This document shows, one piece after another, positions 1 to 6,438 of a DNA stretch of 7,591 nt. Source of the DNA: Candidatus Altimarinota bacterium (GTDB lineage Bacteria > Patescibacteriota > Gracilibacteria > RBG-16-42-10); the NCBI GenBank assembly GCA_017984655.1, contig JAGNZB010000057.1:1-7591 (forward strand), read 5' to 3'. The translations under genes were made by a program, and so were the position numbers. The first letter of the stretch is position 1. Each line of letters begins with the position of its first letter. The notes below the pieces were generated by a model, which did no database searches, was not told where the DNA came from, and was given only the letters and a program-made list of their open reading frames with translations.

Positions 1-375
1 ACGTTGCTCACTAGCTTCTGGAAAGACACGACGAAGCACATTCCTAATTATGTTATCGGTGCGGCAGATGATCCGATCAAGACATGTGAAAAGCTGAGAA
101 GCGCTAACCCCAACATGCCAGCACAGCGTTTTTTAGCTGCCTTTTCCTTAGTCTGGCTAATTCATCAATGTGGTATGGATAAAGCGCGATCGATGCTGAA
201 TCTTAGCGGTGCAAAAGGTAGTAGAACTTGGAGCCAGCTAAAGCAGCAGGTGGACCAGTTGAAGCCCCCTTCAAGTCGATACTTTTACCCGACCAAAGCT
301 GTTGATGAACAACTTAAGTCTTTTAATGTTCTCAGACTGGAGGATTTTCGCAATAAGTACTACAGTCAGCTTTAG
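1..375 (+). CDS. Unrecognised protein, 5' end probably outside the window
   Basis: The frame is open from the first base to a TAG stop at 373-375, giving about 125 residues. The first possible start is a TTG at position 4, but no stop lies upstream of it in the window, so this is probably the C-terminal part of a longer gene. The product looks soluble and basic, with likely helices around residues 25-85 and a tail ending NKYYSQL. I see no catalytic motif, zinc site or membrane segment and do not recognise a family. It is co-directional with the serine recombinase, which starts 26 bases downstream, so the two are probably co-transcribed and both belong to the putative integrated element. Its base composition is AT-rich like that of the recombinase. 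A role in element maintenance or recombination control is possible but unsupported. Confidence 0.6.
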   Translation, partial: TLLTSFWKDTTKHIPNYVIGAADDPIKTCEKLRSANPNMPAQRFLAAFSLVWLIHQCGMDKARSMLNLSGAKGSRTWSQLKQQVDQLKPPSSRYFYPTKAVDEQLKSFNVLRLEDFRNKYYSQL

Positions 376-401
376 AACCAAATACTTTTAACGTTTCCTT
401 T

Positions 402-1904
402 ATGAATGCTGTAATTCTGGCTCGCGTATCTACCAAAGAACAAGAAGATGGTCATTCAATCGATGCGCAAGTACATCGATTAGAGGAACACGCCGGTCGT
501 AAAGGATTTACCGTTATTAAGACGTTTCCAATTGTGGAATCCTCAACTATTGGCGATAGAAAGAAGTTTATGAGTATGGTGAAGTTTATTGAAGAACAAA
601 AAGAGCCAATAGTACTGATTGCTGATGCTGTAGACCGTGTCCAGAGAAGCTTTAAAGAGACTGGAATGCTAGACAGCTTGCGAAAAATGGGAAAAGTTCA
701 GCTGCACTTCTTGAGAGAAAATATCGTGCTTGATGAGAATTCTCGCTCTTTTGAAATTATGATGTGGAACTATGCCGTAATGGGTGCACAGGGCTATGTG
801 TTAGCTATTAGTGACAATGTGAAACGTAGCATCGAAGAAAAAATCCGCAAAGGCGAATGGATCGGACAAGGGCCTATTGGCTATTTCAATATGCGTACAG
901 CTGATGACAAAAGTAATATTGGCCTTGATGAGCTCCGTGCGCCTCTTATACGCAAAATCTTCGAACTGTACGCTAGTGGCAGTTACTCATTGCGCATTTT
1001 GAGGAAAATTATGGCTGATGATGGATTGACCAATCCCAGGACTGGAAGGCCAATTACCAGTAGCCAAATTGCTAATATTCTCGCCAACCCATTCTACTAT
1101 GGCACGATGAAAATAAAGGGAAAACTTTATCCCCATCGATATGCGCCTATCATTTCAGAATCGCTTTTTCTTCAATGTCAGAGAGTTAAAGCTGGAAAGA
1201 AATACCAACAAAGCAACACAGTACGAAAACCCTTTGTTCTTCGTGGCTTAGTTCGCTGTGCTTATTGTGGCTGTTTAGTGACCTTTGACAGTAAGAACGA
1301 GGGACGTAATGTCTATGCTATGTGTAATCAATACAAAGGCAAGTGTGGCGCTGTCCGTATGCGTGAAGAAGATCTACTAGAACAAATTGCTGATGTGTTT
1401 AATTCAATGAAAGTTCCAGAAGATGTTCGGGCTGCCTTGATTGCAAGCTTACAAAACGGTGCTGCAGCAAAGCAGGTATATCACGAAGATGCAATAAAGG
1501 CTCTGAGAAACGAGTACGATTCATTACAGAAGCAACTCGATAGATTATTAGACCTTTGTTTGCAAGGGAGTATTACTAGGGAAGTTCATGACCAAAAAGC
1601 GACACAGATGAAGGAGAGACAGCATGAAATCGATATCATACTTGGGCAACACACTGAGGCTGACGAGAAGTTCACTTTTACTGTTACTTACTTACTTTCT
1701 CTAGCGTCAAAAGCACCAGAGCTGTTCAAAGTTTCGAAAGTAGAGCAAAAACAACAGCTCATCAAATTTGTACTTTCGAATATGACTCTCAAGGGTAAAG
1801 AACTGCAGTACCAAGTCAAAAAACCCTTCGATGCTTTGATAGAATGTGCAAAGAGTCAAGAGTGGCTCCCCCGGTTGGACTCGAACCAACAACCTACCGG
1901 TTAA
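402..1904 (+). CDS. Large serine recombinase (site-specific integrase)
   Basis: Catalyses site-specific DNA integration and excision through a phosphoserine DNA link. The N-terminal resolvase domain (about 1-145) opens with an ARVSTKEQ motif, making Ser10 the likely nucleophile and Arg8 an active-site arginine; the DRVQR stretch at 78-82 holds further expected arginines. The recombinase domain (about 155-265) includes the usual NPFYYG motif near 229. A zinc ribbon follows with Cys286, Cys289, Cys308 and Cys315, then a coiled coil at about 360-415. A length of 500 residues is normal for the large serine family. The ATG at 402 fits the family N-terminus exactly, with no Shine-Dalgarno sequence before it. 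The last 13 codons (W488 to G500) and the stop lie inside the tRNA-Asn gene on the other strand, so this C-terminal tail is a by-product of tRNA sequence. The likely role is integrase of a mobile element extending to the left. The gene looks intact. Confidence 0.95.
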   Translation: MNAVILARVSTKEQEDGHSIDAQVHRLEEHAGRKGFTVIKTFPIVESSTIGDRKKFMSMVKFIEEQKEPIVLIADAVDRVQRSFKETGMLDSLRKMGKVQLHFLRENIVLDENSRSFEIMMWNYAVMGAQGYVLAISDNVKRSIEEKIRKGEWIGQGPIGYFNMRTADDKSNIGLDELRAPLIRKIFELYASGSYSLRILRKIMADDGLTNPRTGRPITSSQIANILANPFYYGTMKIKGKLYPHRYAPIISESLFLQCQRVKAGKKYQQSNTVRKPFVLRGLVRCAYCGCLVTFDSKNEGRNVYAMCNQYKGKCGAVRMREEDLLEQIADVFNSMKVPEDVRAALIASLQNGAAAKQVYHEDAIKALRNEYDSLQKQLDRLLDLCLQGSITREVHDQKATQMKERQHEIDIILGQHTEADEKFTFTVTYLLSLASKAPELFKVSKVEQKQQLIKFVLSNMTLKGKELQYQVKKPFDALIECAKSQEWLPRLDSNQQPTG

Positions 1905-1905
1905 C
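1863..1905. other. Candidate attachment-site core of an integrated element (tRNA-Asn 3' segment)
   Basis: The recombinase coding sequence continues into the 3' half of tRNA-Asn and stops in its anticodon loop. Elements that integrate into tRNA genes carry a copy of the tRNA 3' end so the gene stays whole, and the integrase gene commonly lies next to that end. The arrangement here matches. The exact crossover point cannot be fixed because the other element end, where a duplicate of part of this segment is expected, lies left of the window. Confidence 0.5.
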
Positions 1906-1937
1906 AGCCGGTCGCTCTACCATTGAGCTACAGGGGA
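1863..1937 (-). tRNA. tRNA-Asn, anticodon GTT
   Basis: Read on the - strand from 1937, a full cloverleaf folds. The acceptor stem TCCCCTG (1937-1931) pairs with CGGGGGA (1873-1867), with one T-G pair. The D stem is GCTC/GAGC. The anticodon stem ACCGG/CCGGT carries the loop CTGTTAA, with anticodon GTT at 1905-1903. The variable loop is AGGTT, and the T stem GTTGG/CCAAC has the loop TTCGAGT. The discriminator base is G and CCA is encoded (1865-1863). All arms are intact, so the gene should be functional. Its 3' 42 bases are also the 3' end of the serine recombinase gene on the + strand. The 3' half is therefore probably element-derived sequence that restores the tRNA after integration. Confidence 0.97.
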
Positions 1938-1943
1938 ATATGC

Positions 1944-1989
1944 TCTGGTAGTGTAGCGAATTTCTTTTTGTTGTAAAGAGTCTACCAGA
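1944..1989. repeat. 8-bp inverted repeat bracketing the tRNA promoter
   Basis: TCTGGTAG at 1944-1951 is the perfect reverse complement of CTACCAGA at 1982-1989, with 30 bases between. The arms lie at the -10/start side and just upstream of the -35 box of the tRNA-Asn promoter. There is no T-run beside the arms as in a terminator. It could be an operator or recombinase-related site, or chance. Confidence 0.35.
1950..1977 (-). promoter_or_regulatory. Sigma70-type promoter of tRNA-Asn
   Basis: On the - strand a -35 box TTTACA (1977-1972) and a -10 box TACACT (1955-1950) are separated by 16 bases. This predicts transcription starting near 1943, about six bases before the mature tRNA 5' end at 1937. 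Position and spacing fit a dedicated tRNA promoter, so host expression of the tRNA survives the insertion. Confidence 0.6.
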
Positions 1990-2030
1990 TTTTAGTAGAA
2001 GGCATATGCTTGGCACTTGTTTGTTGGCGA

Positions 2031-2903
2031 TTATTTTGGCAACGGCCATCCCATGACCGTAAAAAGTCTTTGCAAGGCTTCATTAGTATGGCGGTTACTT
2101 GTTTCTACAGCCTCTAGCGTTGCCTGCCCAACAGCAGGATGTCCGGATCGTAGTGCTCTGAGCAACTCAAGGTCGTTCAGATCTCTCCACAATGCAGCAT
2201 AATTGTGGAGAACAATACAAATTTCGCGCACGGGGAAACAAGCATCCAACAACTCCAAAGCTGCTTGATTTTGTTGAGACAAAGTCACTCCAGATGAAGT
2301 CTCGTCAGCAAGCTTCACCGCAGCCACTCCCATTTGCAAGAATTTGGCAACATACTCTTCTTTTTCGCGGTCATTGAGGCTTGAAGGAGGTAAACGATCT
2401 AATAGCTCATCATAACGAGCTTTGATCGCTCGCATAGAAGCGTGACCAAGTAGAAATCTTTCTCGCAAGGCCACTCTAGAAGCTAGAATCTCTTCTTTAT
2501 GCCTTATTTCAGTGGGTCCCAGCACAGGCAGGATAGAATCGGATTGTCTTAGTCTTGTACAACCAAGATTATAAAAGACCGCGCTCACATGATCAGGCAC
2601 TGGATACTGATGTGCAGCCAAAATAACCAATCCACGAACACAAATTCGACATAACCAGTTTATTTCCAACTGCTGACGATGATCATCAGCAAGAGAGGAA
2701 CCATCCAATGGCACCGGTTTACTGTCCTCTGGCAACCAGTGGCGAAGTGTACTGAGATGAGACAACACTCTCTGATAGACTCTATTACATCCGGAAGCAT
2801 CCAGTTGCTCGCCCCCCCAAGCCAGAATGGTAGAGTCATTAATCACTGTGCCGATAAGTAAGTACTCGGGTTCTTCAATCATAGAAATAATATGAGCGCC
2901 CAT
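2031..2903 (-). CDS. Unrecognised soluble protein
   Basis: An open frame of about 290 residues ending in TAA at 2033-2031. The ATG at 2903 is chosen; a GTG at 2945 would add 14 residues and an ATG at 2882 would shorten it by 7, and none has a clear ribosome binding site. There is no signal peptide and no clear membrane segment. The N-terminal part is of mixed structure. From about residue 150 (counted from the GTG) the sequence is strongly helical and charged, with RFLLGHASMRAIKARYDELL and a later leucine-rich stretch DLNDLELLRALRSG. I do not recognise the family and see no catalytic motif; the cysteines are scattered rather than paired. It is divergent from the PAP2-like membrane gene. An extended -10 TGGTAGTAT just before and across the chosen ATG would argue for the shorter start at 2882. 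It lies on the host side of the tRNA. Confidence 0.7.
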   Translation of the reverse strand: MGAHIISMIEEPEYLLIGTVINDSTILAWGGEQLDASGCNRVYQRVLSHLSTLRHWLPEDSKPVPLDGSSLADDHRQQLEINWLCRICVRGLVILAAHQYPVPDHVSAVFYNLGCTRLRQSDSILPVLGPTEIRHKEEILASRVALRERFLLGHASMRAIKARYDELLDRLPPSSLNDREKEEYVAKFLQMGVAAVKLADETSSGVTLSQQNQAALELLDACFPVREICIVLHNYAALWRDLNDLELLRALRSGHPAVGQATLEAVETSNRHTNEALQRLFTVMGWPLPK

Positions 2904-2930
2904 ACTACCACACTTTTGCTTTCCGTCTAA

Positions 2931-2959
2931 TTGCGAGTGATGCACAGTTTCATTAAAGT
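2931..2959 (+). promoter_or_regulatory. Possible promoter of the PAP2-like gene
   Basis: TTGCGA (2931-2936) and TAAAGT (2954-2959), separated by 17 bases, each match the sigma70 consensus in four of six positions. This would start transcription near 2966, about 15 bases before the ATG at 2981. It overlaps the alternative upstream start of the divergent gene, so it would be shared or back-to-back control. Confidence 0.35.
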
Positions 2960-2980
2960 AGTAGCATCTTTATTATTCCG

Positions 2981-3631
2981 ATGGCTTCATTACGTCATAC
3001 TTACGCAAGCTTGCTCCATTCAGCTCGCTTCCTCTGGGTCACCGGCCTTAGTGCTCTTTTCCTCGTCATCGCTATTGCCCTCAACCATCGAGCCGGGACA
3101 TACGCCTTCAATAATATGAGCAATGGTGTCAGTGACTTGTTTCTTGATCACCTCCCCCTCGTTGATGTCTCATTACTCTTTATTGATGGTGCAGTCTTAA
3201 TGGCTATTCTCATCCTCCTCTTGGGATTCTTTCATCCTCGCCGACTTCCATCTCTACTCCCCAATATTGCCCTTCTCTATAGTTTCCGAGCTATTGCACT
3301 GACACTAACACATCTTGGTCCCCCACTCAGTGAAGCCCCGCCAGTAATCCTAGGCGATACGATTACAGACCGCTTTGTTGGTGGCGCTGACTACTTCTTC
3401 TCCGGCCATACAGCGCTACCATTCATTATCGCCTTGATCTTTTGGGACAAACTATGGGTGCGTTATTTATTCTTGGCCCTGACCGTCATCTTTGGTTTTA
3501 GCGCCCTCCTCGGACATCTCCACTACAGCATCGATGTCTTTGTGGCACCATTTATGTCATACTGCGCCTTTGCTATTTGCCGACACTACTGGCCAATATC
3601 ATATCAACCAACAACAGGAAGACGATCATAA
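2981..3631 (+). CDS. PAP2_C-type membrane lipid phosphatase/phosphotransferase
   Basis: A 216-residue integral membrane protein with about six hydrophobic segments (near 18-35, 62-84, 94-112, 145-157, 161-178 and 186-200). It has the hallmarks of the PAP2_C branch that includes sphingomyelin synthases: an arginine-containing segment YSFRAIALTLTHLGPP (100-115), the FSGHT motif with His143, and the GHLHYSIDV motif with His181 and Asp185. His143, His181 and Asp185 match the His-His-Asp catalytic set, so the enzyme is probably active on a phosphorylated lipid at the membrane. Whether it hydrolyses phosphate or transfers a head group cannot be told from sequence. The start at 2981 gives a basic N-terminus before the first helix; no Shine-Dalgarno is present. 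The 3' end overlaps the convergent methyltransferase gene by 28 bases. Confidence 0.85.
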   Translation: MASLRHTYASLLHSARFLWVTGLSALFLVIAIALNHRAGTYAFNNMSNGVSDLFLDHLPLVDVSLLFIDGAVLMAILILLLGFFHPRRLPSLLPNIALLYSFRAIALTLTHLGPPLSEAPPVILGDTITDRFVGGADYFFSGHTALPFIIALIFWDKLWVRYLFLALTVIFGFSALLGHLHYSIDVFVAPFMSYCAFAICRHYWPISYQPTTGRRS

Positions 3632-4668
3632 CAAAATACTGTATCCGTCAAAATCGCGTCTCCGTTTGCTACTACAAACTGTGGCTGGATCTGAGTGTTG
3701 TCATACTGTCCCCCCAGTGGATAATCAACAGTATAGTAAACCTGACGACATTCACGGGCTGGATTACATAAGGCATATCGATCCTTGCTGTTTTTGTGTG
3801 GACGAAGTGGTACGAAGCCGAGCAAATGATTGTGAGGATACTCTATATTCCCCTCTCTTCCAGTGGATGGCTGATAAAGGGGTTGATATCTACTATTTTC
3901 AGCCCACCAAATATCATTACCGACATTGATACAGACCACTCTCTTACCATGAATTGGTAATTGGCCATGCACAGTAAAATGCTCTAGACCATTTTTATCA
4001 GCCAAAACTATCCTCCTACCGCGATCGAGCTGGATGTGCTCGCCTCCCGCATACAAAAAGACGGAAGGTAGTACTGCAAAAGGAATCATATGGACAGGAT
4101 CGATATCCTCCACTGCTCGAGGGATCTGAATACACGGCTCCTCAAATAACCCGGGGACCAAATGCTCAGCTACTAATGTATCAACACGACCTGGAACTCC
4201 GTCACGAATCAGATCCCGGACCATTACCCTTGTCCGCCCTAGCTGACCAAGCGATCCCAACAACTGAGTAGTAGCATCGATCATCACCGGTAATGCATCA
4301 TATGCTTCTCCTACAACTCTCTCGGAGAGGGCCAAAGCAACGGCTGCCAAAAAACCCGACCCACAACCTGCCTCCACCACCCGAATAGGACCTGACAGCC
4401 GAGACTCTTCATGGGCAGTGATGCTGCGACACATAGCCCGCATCATATAGATAGTACGATGGTAATCGTCAATATATCTCCGGATTGGCAGAAATTTTGC
4501 CAAAGCGTCCTTATCAGCTACCGCAGTCCACGGCTGTACTGCTCGATCATACAAATATACCAATTCATGGTAGGCCTCAATAGTTGAGAAAGACAGTGAT
4601 GTTCCCGCATCCCCGGAATCTTCTTCGGACGCTACAAATTGCGCTAGTTGTTGAAATTGTTCCCACAT
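3604..4668 (-). CDS. SAM-dependent methyltransferase, possibly PRMT-like
   Basis: A class I Rossmann-fold methyltransferase of about 354 residues. Counting from the TTG at 4677, motif I is VVEAGCGSGF (100-109), with the glycine-rich SAM loop intact. VDTLVAEHLVPGLFEEP (165-181) follows where the strand 4 region and substrate loop are expected. The glutamates there (171 and 179/180) recall the double-E loop of protein arginine methyltransferases, and the next segment, ending IPFAVLPSVFLY, also resembles that family. The C-terminal 150 residues look beta-rich, as in the PRMT barrel. The substrate is unknown and the PRMT link is inference. The ATG at 4668 is preferred to the TTG three codons upstream. 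A promoter lies just upstream (4729-4701), so transcription need not come from the pirin gene 60-70 bases before it. The stop at 3604 lies inside the convergent PAP2-like gene. Confidence 0.8.
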   Translation of the reverse strand: MWEQFQQLAQFVASEEDSGDAGTSLSFSTIEAYHELVYLYDRAVQPWTAVADKDALAKFLPIRRYIDDYHRTIYMMRAMCRSITAHEESRLSGPIRVVEAGCGSGFLAAVALALSERVVGEAYDALPVMIDATTQLLGSLGQLGRTRVMVRDLIRDGVPGRVDTLVAEHLVPGLFEEPCIQIPRAVEDIDPVHMIPFAVLPSVFLYAGGEHIQLDRGRRIVLADKNGLEHFTVHGQLPIHGKRVVCINVGNDIWWAENSRYQPLYQPSTGREGNIEYPHNHLLGFVPLRPHKNSKDRYALCNPARECRQVYYTVDYPLGGQYDNTQIQPQFVVANGDAILTDTVFCYDRLPVVG

Positions 4669-4682
4669 GCAATCCAACTGTA

Positions 4683-4705
4683 ATAGTAAAATGAAAAACT
4701 ACTAT
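4683..4705. repeat. Short inverted repeat in the methyltransferase leader
   Basis: ATAGTA (4683-4688) and TACTAT (4700-4705) are perfect inverted repeats around an 11-base AT-rich loop. They overlap the predicted -10 box and start region of the methyltransferase promoter, so an operator or weak leader hairpin is possible. The arms are short and AT-rich, so chance is also likely. Confidence 0.25.
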
Positions 4706-4729
4706 ACAACAATGCCAGACTTCAAACAA
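4701..4729 (-). promoter_or_regulatory. Probable promoter of the methyltransferase gene
   Basis: On the - strand TTGTTT (4729-4724) and TATAGT (4706-4701) are 17 bases apart. The -10 matches consensus in five of six positions; the -35 keeps TTG. Transcription would start near 4694, about 26 bases before the ATG at 4668. It lies wholly in the gap after the pirin stop codon. Confidence 0.45.
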
Positions 4730-4738
4730 TCCTGATCA

Positions 4739-5455
4739 TTACACTACCACCATAGGCACCTCAAACAACAAGACATCAGCGACACTTATCGCTACTACTT
4801 CCAACAGAGCAGCTTCTTCTACCAACAGTGCATCCCCAGCTTCTAGCTGATTGCCAGCTAGAGTCACAACACCTCCAATCACAAAAACATACAGTCCTTG
4901 CCCTTTTTCCTGGAGATGGTAAGAGATGCTTGCCTCCGGCTTTAATTCTGTACGGGCAATATAAGCTGACTGCTGAATGACCAAACTCTCCTCGCGACCA
5001 TCGGAAGTCACCAACCACTGCCATCTCCCTTGGCGATTGGTAACGGAGAATGACTTCTGATCATACGAAGGTCTGAGACCATCTGTACGAGGGAGAAGCC
5101 ACATCTGCAAAAGATGGAGCGGTTCTGTCTCCGAGGCATTATGCTCCGAATGCCAGATGCCATAGCCGGCAGAGATAATCTGCATCGTTTGATCATCAAT
5201 GACACCATGATGTCCCATCGTATCTTGATGCTTCACCTTCCCTTCGAGCACCAAGGTTACGATCTCAGCATTCTCATGTGGATGGAGCTCGAAACCCTGA
5301 CCAGGAGCTATCACATCTTCATTGAGCACCCTCAATGCCCCAAAATGCATCCGCTCCGTATTATAGTATGCACCGAAGCTAAATGAATGCTTACTATCAA
5401 GCCAACTAATTTTGTTGGTTCCTCGACTGGCAGCACGATGCAGTGTGGTTTTCAT
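4739..5455 (-). CDS. Pirin family protein (YhhW-type cupin)
   Basis: A bicupin of 238 residues, close to E. coli YhhW (about 231), which has quercetin 2,3-dioxygenase activity in vitro. The N-terminus HRAASRG..SWLDSKHSFSFG and the segment LRVLNEDVIAPGQGFELHPHENAEI are diagnostic of pirins. From the chosen start, the metal ligands are His58, His60, His102 and Glu104, with spacing identical to the YhhW metal site, so the N-terminal cupin should bind iron or a similar metal. The C-terminal half is a degenerate cupin, as usual. An ATG at 5515 in frame would add 20 residues (MLGSDLG...), but alignment to the family supports ATG 5455; neither has a Shine-Dalgarno. The gene is divergent from the ferredoxin-like gene, with promoters in the shared gap. 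The physiological substrate is unknown; a redox or electrophile response role is inference. Confidence 0.92.
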   Translation of the reverse strand: MKTTLHRAASRGTNKISWLDSKHSFSFGAYYNTERMHFGALRVLNEDVIAPGQGFELHPHENAEIVTLVLEGKVKHQDTMGHHGVIDDQTMQIISAGYGIWHSEHNASETEPLHLLQMWLLPRTDGLRPSYDQKSFSVTNRQGRWQWLVTSDGREESLVIQQSAYIARTELKPEASISYHLQEKGQGLYVFVIGGVVTLAGNQLEAGDALLVEEAALLEVVAISVADVLLFEVPMVVV

Positions 5456-5524
5456 AAAAATGGTGGTAACTCGAGCAGCGTTTTGATCGACTGTACCAAG
5501 ATCACTACCCAGCATAGCACAATA

Positions 5525-5533
5525 TGGTATAAA
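5525..5533 (+). promoter_or_regulatory. Extended -10 promoter of the sucrase/ferredoxin-like gene
   Basis: TGGTATAAA (5525-5533) is an extended -10 element (TGn followed by TATAAA, five of six matches), with no good -35 needed. Transcription would start near 5540, some 17 bases before the ATG at 5557. On the opposite strand the same AT box reads TTTATACC and could serve as the -10 of the pirin gene, so the divergent promoters may overlap. Confidence 0.5.
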
Positions 5534-5556
5534 TCAAACACACTGATTTCTTCCGT

Positions 5557-6438
5557 ATGCCCTGCGCTGACGACTCTCGCCACAATCACGAAAACTTCGT
5601 CGGTACCGCCTCCCCGGTAGAGTGCTGGCTTCTAGTCACTTACCCTCAGCCTTGGGGTGCGAGTGCTTTTTTGGAAAGCACGATTCCAAGCGCTGTCAAA
5701 AACCACATGCAGAGTATCTACCAACAGACCGAGTGCAGTCGCATTCAAGTAATCACCCAAGACAGTCACGAGCAATTGGCTTGTTACCTGGCGATCAGCC
5801 AAGAGAACCGCCAACAACTGTTTCGCTTCGATCTACAAAGCTATGAAGACATACTCGCTATCTCATGGGAGGCAGTGATTAGCAAACCAGAGGATTACCA
5901 GCACCACCTAGTGAATGAGTCATTGACACTGATCTGTACCAATACTGCCCATGATCCGTGTTGCGGACAGTATGGCAATGCTTTGTTTGAAGCCACCAAG
6001 TCACGCCCACAGGTATGGCAGACGAATCACCTTGGTGGTGACCGATTCGCAGCCAATGTCGTAGTGCTCCCCCAAGGTATCTACTATCGCCGAGTGAGCA
6101 AGGACAACTTGATCGCTATTCAAGTAGCTACTGAAAACCAAACATATTATCTTCCTAATCTGGGGGGCAGATCCTACTATGACCGCCACACCCAGATCGC
6201 AGAACAGTACCTCTACACCAACCAACTCACCGCCAACACCTCCCCAAGATGGCACCTCTGGCAATTGGTGGCGAGCGAGTCCCAAGGCGAAGGCCAAAGC
6301 GTCATCACCTTTGCTGATGCCCAGAAAAAACTTTATCATGTCCAAGTCACCAAGCGCACCACAGACCAAAAAGCCCTTTTGAACTGTCATGCTACCCAGC
6401 CCGAGTCACTTTCAACATTTGACTGCAAGCTACAATAA
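5557..6438 (+). CDS. Sucrase/ferredoxin-like protein (thioredoxin-fold 2Fe-2S)
   Basis: A 293-residue member of the family named sucrase/ferredoxin-like, whose best-studied relative is yeast Apd1, a thioredoxin-like 2Fe-2S protein. The N-terminus has the family pattern CADDSR...GTASPVECWLLVTYPQPWG (3-34). The central motif CTNTAHDPCCGQYG (127-140) and the later TNHLGGDRFAANVVVLPQG (156-174) are diagnostic. Cys127 and Cys136 have the spacing of the two cysteine ligands of Apd1, and His158 matches the first histidine ligand. The position of the second histidine ligand is Asp162. A cluster with mixed Cys/His/Asp ligation, or a lost or changed cluster, is possible; I recall HxGGD forms in some bacterial relatives, so it may be a regular variant. 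The ATG at 5557 fits the family start. It is divergent from the pirin gene, suggesting joint redox-related control. The protein lacks membrane segments and should be cytosolic. Confidence 0.88.
   Translation: MPCADDSRHNHENFVGTASPVECWLLVTYPQPWGASAFLESTIPSAVKNHMQSIYQQTECSRIQVITQDSHEQLACYLAISQENRQQLFRFDLQSYEDILAISWEAVISKPEDYQHHLVNESLTLICTNTAHDPCCGQYGNALFEATKSRPQVWQTNHLGGDRFAANVVVLPQGIYYRRVSKDNLIAIQVATENQTYYLPNLGGRSYYDRHTQIAEQYLYTNQLTANTSPRWHLWQLVASESQGEGQSVITFADAQKKLYHVQVTKRTTDQKALLNCHATQPESLSTFDCKLQ

Noticed and set aside
1819..1862. T-run downstream of tRNA-Asn on the - strand as a terminator
   Set aside because: Six T's are present, but I could not find a stable stem directly before them, and the sequence is recombinase coding.
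1707..1892. - strand open frame of 61 codons crossing the tRNA 3' end
   Set aside because: It would start inside the tRNA and run antisense to the recombinase, with no independent support.
3492..3929. + strand open frame of 145 codons opposite the methyltransferase
   Set aside because: It lies mostly antisense to a gene with a clear SAM motif and partly in another frame of the PAP2-like gene; the translation is rich in His, Cys and Tyr without a domain pattern.
5114..5386. + strand open frame of 90 codons opposite the pirin gene
   Set aside because: It is fully inside a well-supported pirin gene, and its translation shows no recognisable motif.
6001..6390. - strand open frame of 129 codons opposite the ferredoxin-like gene
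   Set aside because: It is antisense to diagnostic family motifs; the hydrophobic stretches come from the complementary codons of the real gene.
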